From: Anaerolineales bacterium UBA5069
GTDB lineage: Bacteria; Chloroflexota; Anaerolineae; Caldilineales; Caldilineaceae
DNA length: 9,897 nucleotides
NCBI GenBank assembly: GCA_002415895.1
Contig: DIAV01000151.1
Coordinates: 1 to 9,897 of the forward strand
Reading direction: 5' to 3'
The translations under genes and the position numbers were made by a program. The notes under the pieces are model-generated. The model worked only from the letters and a program-made list of their open reading frames with translations. It made no database searches and had not been told where the DNA came from. This document shows, one piece after another, positions 1 through 5,161 of the stretch. Numbering within the stretch: position 1 is the first letter of the stretch; each line of letters opens with the position of its first letter.

Positions 1-1097
1 ACATCCTCCAGCACAATCAGCGGAATGTTAAAGGCGTCACAGAAGCGAATAAAGCGCGCGCCCTTGGGGCTGGCCTCTGTGTCGAGCACGCCCGCCAGCA
101 CCGAAGGCTGCTGCGCAACCAGCCCAACCACGTGGCCGCCCAGCCGCGCAAAGCCCACAAGCAAATTCTGCGCATAATGCTCGTGCACCTCCAGCCACTG
201 CCCCTCATCCACAATGTGGCGAATCACCGCCTTCATGTCATAGGGTTTGTTGGGGTTGTCGGGCACCATCGTGTCGAGGTCGTGCGCCTCGCGCAGCGGG
301 TCATCCTTGGGCGCAGTTGCGGGCGCATCCTCCATGTTGTTGCTGGGCAAATAGCTAATGAGGTTCTGCACCAGAAAGAGTGCGTCCTCTTCACTGTCGG
401 CGGCAAAATGCGCCACGCCGCTCCTGCTGGCGTGCACCACCGCGCCACCCAGTTCCTCGAAGGTCACATCCTCATGCGTCACCGTCTTGATCACATCCGG
501 CCCCGTCACAAACATGTGGCTCGAGTCCTTAACCATGATCACGAAGTCGGTAATAGCCGGGCTGTAGACTGCGCCGCCCGCGCAGGGCCCCATGATGACG
601 CTAATCTGCGGGATGACGCCCGAGGCCATTGTGTTGCGGTAGAAGATCTCGGCATAGCCCGCCAGGCTATGCACCCCCTCCTGAATGCGTGCGCCGCCCG
701 AGTCATTCAGGCCGATCATGGGCGCGCCATTGGCCATGGCCGCATCCATCACCTTGCAAATCTTCATGGCGTGCGTGTGGCTCACGCTGCCGCCAAAGAC
801 CGTAAAATCCTGTGAGTAGACATAGACAAGGCGGCCGTCGATCGTGCCATAGCCCGTCAGCACGCCATCACCCGGAATGCGTTGCTCGGCCAGCCCGAAA
901 TCATTGGAGTTGTGGGTGACAAAGACATCCATTTCGCGGAAGCTGCCTTTGTCCAGCAGCAATTCCAGGCGCTCGCGTGCCGTCATGCGCCCGCGCGCGT
1001 GCTGCTTGGCAACCTTGTCGGCGCCGCCACCCTGGCGTGCGGCAGTCTTGCGTATGCGCAAGTCGGCAATGCGGGGGTCGATCGATTCGCTCTCCAC
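1..1097 (-). CDS. Acyl-CoA carboxylase, carboxyltransferase beta subunit (propionyl-CoA carboxylase beta/MmdA type), 3' end cut by window edge
   Basis: Carboxyltransferase of a biotin-dependent acyl-CoA carboxylase. It moves the carboxyl group from carboxybiotin on the carrier protein to acetyl- or propionyl-CoA in the cytoplasm. The reverse strand reads 365 codons without a stop, then leaves the window. Family (crotonase-fold) landmarks in order: a basic N-terminus with ARGRMTARERLELLLD (about 34-49), the FGGSVSHTHAMKICKVMDAA block (about 101-120), the oxyanion/CoA-site motif NDSGGARIQEGVHSLAGYAE (131-150), CAGGAVYSPAITDF (172-185), MFVTGPDVIKTVT (195-207), and the start of the C-terminal half ending IPLIVLED at the edge. 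The family is usually about 515 residues, so roughly 150 are missing, including the part that decides acyl chain specificity; propionyl versus acetyl preference is therefore open. The start is GTG at 1097 with GAAGG nine bases upstream; the frame stays open further upstream but has no better start. birA lies about 3 kb away. Confidence 0.95.
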   Translation of the reverse strand, partial: MESESIDPRIADLRIRKTAARQGGGADKVAKQHARGRMTARERLELLLDKGSFREMDVFVTHNSNDFGLAEQRIPGDGVLTGYGTIDGRLVYVYSQDFTVFGGSVSHTHAMKICKVMDAAMANGAPMIGLNDSGGARIQEGVHSLAGYAEIFYRNTMASGVIPQISVIMGPCAGGAVYSPAITDFVIMVKDSSHMFVTGPDVIKTVTHEDVTFEELGGAVVHASRSGVAHFAADSEEDALFLVQNLISYLPSNNMEDAPATAPKDDPLREAHDLDTMVPDNPNKPYDMKAVIRHIVDEGQWLEVHEHYAQNLLVGFARLGGHVVGLVAQQPSVLAGVLDTEASPKGARFIRFCDAFNIPLIVLED

Positions 1098-1210
1098 GGA
1101 GGGATGCCTTCTTTCGTTGTTTGCGGGTGCACGCAGTGTTGTAACACACGAGCGGACTTGACTCAGGATCGGCTGCGGTGCACTTCGTTAGCGGGCGGAA
1201 AACACAATCG

Positions 1211-2116
1211 TCAATCTGCGGCTGTGGATTGCCTGCGTGCAGCCGCCGCTAGCACCGGCCCCGCTTCAGCCGTGCGCACGCGCCGGGCAACAACCACCAT
1301 GCCCAGCCCCAGCAGCCATGTCACGACAATTGTGCTGTTGCGAATGAAATGAAGCGGCAGAATTGGCGGCACTGCGGGATGCCAGCCCAGTCCCCATGCT
1401 ACAGGACCATAGTCCACCATGTCGCTCAGTGCAAACCACCCCAACGCGACCAGCGCGCCGCGCACCTGGAGCACAAAATAGGTGAAGAGCAGCAAGCCCT
1501 GCACCGCCAGCCCTACATGCGCGGCCGTCATGAGGATGCTCTCGGCGGTAAAGAGGGGTGCGCCATAAAGAGCCGCCGTGTTGCGCCAGAAGAGCAGCCA
1601 GGCCGTGATTGTCCAGATGCCATACTTGATCTGCCCTGCCGCAACCACACAGAGCAGCCCGTTGGGGCAGCGCCGAAAGCCCAGCCCAAAGATCAGCAGC
1701 GCTGCGCCCAGCAGCGCATAGAGCGCCGCCATCCCGCGCAGGCTTTCGGCGTCACCTGGCAGCCACGCCATGCCATAGGCCAGCGCCACCAGCAGCGCCG
1801 CACCGCCGCCACCTACAAGCCAACGCTCGGCAATGCGTTTGTGTGCCGCGGGCCAGTTGCGCTGCGCCACCATCATCAGCAGCGCCAGCCCGCCCAGCAG
1901 GCCAAAGAGCGGGCAATCCGGTATAAAGGGCCAGGCCCAAACCGGCGTCGTCGGCTGGCGCAGCACAGGGCCATACCAGCCCGTCATGCCGGCAAAATAG
2001 CCCAAAGCATCCAGCGCTAGAATGAGAACCAGCACCTGCGGAAGCGCCACAACGCGCTGCACACGCAGAATAAGTTCTGGTTGCCCAGTTGGTGGCCCAG
2101 CAGGCTGCGTGTGCAT
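1211..2116 (-). CDS. DUF1405 (YpjA-like) multi-pass membrane protein
   Basis: Integral membrane protein of about 301 residues with roughly eight hydrophobic helices. It resembles the DUF1405/YpjA family, whose function is unknown. Landmarks: after the first helix a TGWYG...TTPVWAWPFIPDCPLFG segment (family members have a Trp/Pro-rich loop ending 'PDSP/PDCP' before helix 2), the very characteristic IKYGIWTITAWLLFW, an AHVGLAVQGLL stretch, and ALSDMVDYGP near the C-terminus. The Bacillus relative is shorter (about 180-200 residues); the extra length is one or two middle helices and a charged, Ala-rich tail. The start is uncertain: ATG at 2116 is used here, but an in-frame TTG at 2158 would add 14 residues, and neither has a clear Shine-Dalgarno. 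A -10 box sits upstream. The stop lies 113 nt before the carboxylase start. Family assignment is from motif memory, without a profile search. Confidence 0.72.
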   Translation of the reverse strand: MHTQPAGPPTGQPELILRVQRVVALPQVLVLILALDALGYFAGMTGWYGPVLRQPTTPVWAWPFIPDCPLFGLLGGLALLMMVAQRNWPAAHKRIAERWLVGGGGAALLVALAYGMAWLPGDAESLRGMAALYALLGAALLIFGLGFRRCPNGLLCVVAAGQIKYGIWTITAWLLFWRNTAALYGAPLFTAESILMTAAHVGLAVQGLLLFTYFVLQVRGALVALGWFALSDMVDYGPVAWGLGWHPAVPPILPLHFIRNSTIVVTWLLGLGMVVVARRVRTAEAGPVLAAAARRQSTAAD

Positions 2117-2202
2117 AGGCAATGGGTAAACAAGCCAAACCTTGTTACTGAGCAACAAGCGTGTGTGGCGTCACAACTCTTCAGATTGCCGCGGATGGGG
2201 CC

Positions 2203-2231
2203 ATTATAGCCAAATGTGGAAGGATCGTAGA
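2203..2231 (-). promoter_or_regulatory. Candidate sigma-70-type promoter for the DUF1405 gene
   Basis: On the minus strand a perfect TATAAT (2208-2203) is preceded, about 18 bases upstream, by TTCTAC, a weak -35 (three of six match TTGACA). Transcription would start near 2196, 80 nt before the ATG at 2116 and 38 nt before the TTG at 2158. It lies in the only gap between the dehydrogenase stop (2268) and the DUF1405 gene, so the latter may be transcribed on its own as well as by read-through. Only the -10 is strong. Confidence 0.4.
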
Positions 2232-2267
2232 ATGGCCATCAGCGCATGCGCAGTTTCTGCCACTCGC

Positions 2268-3317
2268 TCACCCGCCTTGCTGCACGTCGATGAGGATCTT
2301 GCCGAAGTGCGCATTGGCCACCAGGCGCGCCATGGCCGCCGGGAATGCGTCCAGCGGGAAAATGGAATCGATCACGGGGGCAAGCCGCTCGGCAAAAACG
2401 TGCGCCATGACTACCTGGTAATCGGCCTGCGAGCCCATGGTGCTGCCGAGGATGCTGAGGTGGCGGCCAAAGAGCAGATTCACCGGCACAGTGGCGTCAT
2501 AGCCGCCGCTACCACCTACAGTGAGCAGCCGCCCGTGGGTGCGCAGCGTGCGCAGGCTCTGCGCCCAGGTGGGGGCGCCCACGTTGTCCACCACAATGTC
2601 AATACCTGTGCGCTCGGTGGCGACAAATACAGCGCGTGCCCACTCGTCCCCGGCGGCGCTGCGGTCGTATACCCAAACCGCACCCAGGTCGCGCACGGCC
2701 TGCGCCTTGGCCGCGTCGCCCGCAATCACATAGACCTCCGCACCCAGCAAGCGCGCAATGTGCAGCGAGGCTGTGTTGACGCCGCCGCCTGCGCCGACAA
2801 TCAATACCTTGTCACCCGCGGCCACACGCCCCAGAGTCACAAGGCTGTGCCACGCTGTCAGGTAAACCAGCGACGCGGCGGCAGCTTTGCGCAAGTCAAA
2901 GTCTGGCGGAATGCGCACAAGGTTGCGCGCCGGAACCACCACAAAGTCAGCGCACGCCCCCTGCACATGCTCGCCCAGAATTGCTCCCCGTTCGCAGCAA
3001 TTGTGATCGCCGCGCGTGCACGCGTCGCACTGGCCACACCAGAGCATAGGGTTGGCCGTTACCGAATCACCCACTGCCCAGCCCGTTACGCCCGCGCCCA
3101 GCGCGCTGATCTGTCCGCTGAAGTCGGCGCAGGGTATGTGGGGAAAGGCAACCTCCAGTCCCTTCCAGCCGCGCCGCACAAAGTCATCCAGCCGGTTGAG
3201 TGCCGCATACGCCACGCGCACCTGCACCTCATCCGGCCCGGGCGTGGGCGTGGGCACATCGGCAGTGTGGTAGGCATCAAGCAGGGGCGTGAAGGCGTCA
3301 AAGCAGATGGCGCGCAT
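2268..3317 (-). CDS. Zinc-containing MDR-family oxidoreductase (alcohol dehydrogenase/quinone reductase/enoyl reductase-like)
   Basis: NAD(P)-dependent medium-chain dehydrogenase/reductase of 349 residues, cytoplasmic; substrate unknown. It has an N-terminal GroES-like domain (about 1-150) and a Rossmann domain (about 165-300). The structural zinc lobe is intact: Cys94, Cys97, Cys100 and Cys108 in C-x2-C-x2-C-x7-C spacing. The catalytic zinc ligands of classical ADH are not there: the first Cys position is Asn41 (ALNRLDDF), the His-Glu pair is replaced in PCADFSG, and the third ligand position is a Leu. This matches an MDR subfamily with 'LN-x-LD', 'GEH' and 'SILGSTMGS' motifs (here AILGEH at 112-117 and SILGSTMGS near the C-terminus). 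The nucleotide-binding loop reads GAGGGVN (175-181), with Asn where relatives often have Gly. The start is ATG 3317 with GAGG seven bases upstream; an upstream in-frame start would add 13 residues with no benefit. A 14-bp palindrome lies just upstream. Confidence 0.95.
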   Translation of the reverse strand: MRAICFDAFTPLLDAYHTADVPTPTPGPDEVQVRVAYAALNRLDDFVRRGWKGLEVAFPHIPCADFSGQISALGAGVTGWAVGDSVTANPMLWCGQCDACTRGDHNCCERGAILGEHVQGACADFVVVPARNLVRIPPDFDLRKAAAASLVYLTAWHSLVTLGRVAAGDKVLIVGAGGGVNTASLHIARLLGAEVYVIAGDAAKAQAVRDLGAVWVYDRSAAGDEWARAVFVATERTGIDIVVDNVGAPTWAQSLRTLRTHGRLLTVGGSGGYDATVPVNLLFGRHLSILGSTMGSQADYQVVMAHVFAERLAPVIDSIFPLDAFPAAMARLVANAHFGKILIDVQQGG

Positions 3318-3352
3318 GGGGAGACCTCGGCGGCGTGGGGCGGCATTGACCA

Positions 3353-3366
3353 TCAATGATCATTGA
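3353..3366. promoter_or_regulatory. Perfect 14-bp palindrome upstream of the MDR gene
   Basis: TCAATGATCATTGA is identical to its reverse complement. It lies 36-49 nt upstream of the dehydrogenase ATG (3317, minus strand), in the 104-nt gap between the dehydrogenase and the small membrane-protein gene. Its size and place fit an operator for a dimeric repressor. A second, shorter inverted repeat, TGTGT-TC-ACACA, lies at 3394-3405. No regulator gene is present in the window. Confidence 0.4.
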
Positions 3367-3421
3367 AAAGGAGCCGATCAGCGGCCATTACGATGTGTTC
3401 ACACAAGCATACTGCATTCGC

Positions 3422-3895
3422 CTATGCACCCACCGCGATCAGCAGCGTGGCCGCCAGCGCACCCACCACCATGCATAGACCAAACATGAGGAATATGACG
3501 ACAATGACAGCGCAACTGAGGCCAATTGTGGGCAGTGTGGCGCGCGAGCCGGTGGCAGCGCTCAGCAGCGCGCCCGTTCCCCCCACAGCAAAGCAGAGCA
3601 TCAGCACCGCCAGTGCGACGGCCACCTCCAGGCGCAGTATCGCCACTGTATACGCAACATAAAAAGTGATGACCGCCGCCGCCACGCCAAATGCTGCGCT
3701 CAGCAGCACAATGGGCAACGAGGGGCCGCTGCGCGCGTCTTCATCCAACAGTTCGGCCAGCGTCTCATCGCGCGCGGCGTAGCTGCCGGCCATGGGTGGC
3801 CGCGCCGGCGGCAGAGGGGGCGCAGCAGGCTGTGGATTTGTGAGCGGGTTGGGGCGCGCCGGTGGCGCGGCCTGCGCCCTGCGTGGATCACTCAT
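3422..3895 (-). CDS. Hypothetical small membrane protein, Pro-rich N-terminus plus three helices
   Basis: Family not recognised. The 157-residue product has an N-terminal region of about 35 residues rich in Pro, Ala and Arg, an acidic stretch (RDETLAELLDEDARSG, about 42-57), and then three hydrophobic segments (about 61-86, 89-112 and 122-148) that account for most of the rest. It is probably an inner-membrane protein with a short disordered cytoplasmic head. ATG 3895 is chosen; a TTG at 3946 would add 17 residues but has no ribosome-binding site, and the ATG itself has only a poor one. It lies immediately upstream of the dehydrogenase on the same strand and is divergent from birA. The coding case rests on the regular hydrophobic segments, the clean stop, and the lack of a better gene on the other strand. 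Confidence 0.7.
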   Translation of the reverse strand: MSDPRRAQAAPPARPNPLTNPQPAAPPLPPARPPMAGSYAARDETLAELLDEDARSGPSLPIVLLSAAFGVAAAVITFYVAYTVAILRLEVAVALAVLMLCFAVGGTGALLSAATGSRATLPTIGLSCAVIVVIFLMFGLCMVVGALAATLLIAVGA

Positions 3896-4006
3896 CAATT
3901 CATCAGGGGAAGCGTCCCACGATTTGTCTGGATGGCTGTTCTGCAACGATTCTGCAAAGATGGGCTATACGCGTTGCGAGGCACCGAAACACCCCTTCAA
4001 TCCCCT

Positions 4007-4018
4007 GCCACGCGTGGC
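4007..4018. promoter_or_regulatory. Perfect 12-bp palindrome in the divergent intergenic region
   Basis: GCCACGCGTGGC equals its reverse complement. It sits between the divergent small membrane-protein gene and birA, upstream of the candidate birA promoter. It could be an operator, or chance in GC-rich DNA. Confidence 0.25.
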
Positions 4019-4071
4019 GGCCATGTGCGCAATCTCAGGCGCACAGCAGGCCGCGGCTGCCTCGCTACGAT

Positions 4072-4092
4072 ACCATTTACTTGACCATTTAC
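4072..4092 (+). repeat. 9-bp direct repeat (ACCATTTAC x2) over the candidate birA -35 box
   Basis: ACCATTTAC occurs at 4072-4080 and again at 4084-4092, separated by TTG. The TTG plus the start of the second copy form the TTGACC that looks like the -35 box. The 12-base period is close to one helical turn, so both copies would face nearly the same side of the DNA, as expected of tandem regulator sites. Confidence 0.4.
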
Positions 4093-4109
4093 ACAACCTC
4101 CGGTACGCT
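4081..4109 (+). promoter_or_regulatory. Candidate promoter for birA and the downstream genes
   Basis: TTGACC (4081-4086, five of six match the -35 consensus) is followed 17 bases later by TACGCT (4104-4109, three of six match TATAAT). Transcription would begin near 4116, about 60 nt before the birA ATG. The -35 is good and the -10 weak. It overlaps the ACCATTTAC direct repeat, which suggests a regulated promoter. Confidence 0.3.
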
Positions 4110-4176
4110 CTTCAGCCAGTGGCGGCGCGCAAAACAGATCGCAGCGCCGCCCCTCCTCCTGCCCAAAGGCTCGCCA

Positions 4177-5121
4177 ATGTCCTCTTTGCCGCTGCCGTCC
4201 ATACAGCCATCTATACAACCCAATATGCAGCGGCAAACTACGCTTGATCTGCCGCGCATTGCCGAGTACCTCTCCGGCGCGCCAAACGGGCGCACCGGTG
4301 ATTACGCCGAGCTTGACTACTATCCCGAAGTGGACAGCACAATGCGCGTGGCGCGCGCGCTGGGGATGCAGTCGTCGATTGGCAGCGGTTCGGTGGTGGT
4401 GGCCGATGCGCAGAGCGCCGGACGCGGGCGCATGGGCCGCACGTGGGAGGCGCCCCCGGGCAGCAGCCTGCTCATGAGCATCATTCTCAAGCGCACAGAC
4501 ATCATGAGCAATTTCTATCTTTTTCCACTGATGGCCGGCATTGCCGTACAGCGAGCGCTCGCCGAACTGGCGCTGCCGGGCATTGCCGTGGGCATCAAGT
4601 GGCCCAATGACATCCTCCTGCGCGGGGGTGATGGCGTTGAGCGCAAGGTGGCAGGTGTGCTGGTTGAATCCACGCTCCAGGAGGAAATGACGTCGGGCCA
4701 TGCTGTCATCGGCTTTGGCATCAACGTCCTGCAGGATGCGTCACAGTTGCCGCACGTGGCAGCGCCCGCACCCCCACCCACCAGCCTGTGGCTGGCCAGC
4801 GGTGTGACAGTGGACCGCACCAATCTGCTGCTTGCCGTGTGGCGCCACTTCTTCGCTGTGCTGAACCTGCCCCCCGCACGCCCAAAGGCGCAGTCCGCTG
4901 ATCCCGTCTTCAGCCTCTGGCGCGAAGTCTCGTGGACACTGGGGCGCGCCGTCACCGTGCATCACGCCGACGGCAGCACGCTGCGCGGCGTGGCTGTGGA
5001 TATTGACAGTGATCGCATGGGCCTCGGCGCGTTGATTGTGGAAGATGAAACCGGCGCACGCCATGCTGTCCACGCGGGCGATGTCTCACTGCGTGCCGAT
5101 GCGGCCCGCGCCGGCGCATAG
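4177..5121 (+). CDS. birA: Biotin--[acetyl-CoA-carboxylase] ligase (class I, no DNA-binding domain)
   Basis: Makes biotinyl-5'-AMP from biotin and ATP and transfers biotin to the lysine of the biotin carrier domain of carboxylases. The 314 residues contain the whole catalytic and C-terminal core: VDSTM (52-56), the biotin/AMP-binding loop AGRGRMGRTW (81-90), KWPNDI (141-146), RKVAGVLVE (156-164, with Lys157 at the position of the E. coli catalytic Lys183), GFGINV (179-184), and a C-terminal SH3-like part ending ARHAVHAGDVSLR. The N-terminus has only about 25 extra residues and no winged helix, so this ligase should not be a DNA-binding repressor, unlike E. coli BirA. ATG 4177 is chosen because AAAGG (4165-4169) stands seven bases upstream; ATG 4225 is an alternative. 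Its carboxylase partner subunit is encoded in the minus-strand block at the left of the window. The next gene starts 40 nt downstream. Confidence 0.95.
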   Translation: MSSLPLPSIQPSIQPNMQRQTTLDLPRIAEYLSGAPNGRTGDYAELDYYPEVDSTMRVARALGMQSSIGSGSVVVADAQSAGRGRMGRTWEAPPGSSLLMSIILKRTDIMSNFYLFPLMAGIAVQRALAELALPGIAVGIKWPNDILLRGGDGVERKVAGVLVESTLQEEMTSGHAVIGFGINVLQDASQLPHVAAPAPPPTSLWLASGVTVDRTNLLLAVWRHFFAVLNLPPARPKAQSADPVFSLWREVSWTLGRAVTVHHADGSTLRGVAVDIDSDRMGLGALIVEDETGARHAVHAGDVSLRADAARAGA

Positions 5122-5161
5122 CTGCTTGGGCGCAAACGCGCCGCCTCGCCAGGAAACACGC

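Larger units (their letters stand above)
3896..4176. other. Divergent intergenic region between the small membrane-protein gene and birA
   Basis: About 280 bases with no convincing gene on either strand; reading frames here are low-complexity extensions of flanking genes. It must hold the promoters of both divergent transcription units. Visible signals are a perfect 12-bp palindrome GCCACGCGTGGC (4007-4018), a 9-bp direct repeat (4072-4092) and a candidate plus-strand promoter beginning TTGACC at 4081. No convincing minus-strand promoter was found; TATAGC (3969-3964) lacks a -35. Confidence 0.6.

Noticed and set aside
132..815. Plus-strand reading frame (227 codons) near the left edge
   Set aside because: It lies antisense to the carboxyltransferase gene, whose conserved motifs read continuously on the minus strand.
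2242..2251. GCGCATGCGC 10-bp palindrome between the dehydrogenase and DUF1405 genes
   Set aside because: Short and GC-rich, expected by chance in such DNA; the symmetry does not extend.
2142..3359. Long plus-strand reading frame (405 codons) opposite the dehydrogenase
   Set aside because: It is the antisense shadow of a clearly recognisable MDR gene; its translation is rich in His/Arg/Ala with no domain pattern.
3862..4176. N-terminal extension of birA by 105 codons
   Set aside because: The extension has no BirA-like winged helix, overlaps the divergent gene, and the ATG at 4177 has a proper ribosome-binding site.
5036..5161. N-terminal extension of the stalk protein into birA
   Set aside because: It would bury the signal peptide behind 42 residues; ATG 5162 has AGGA at the right distance.
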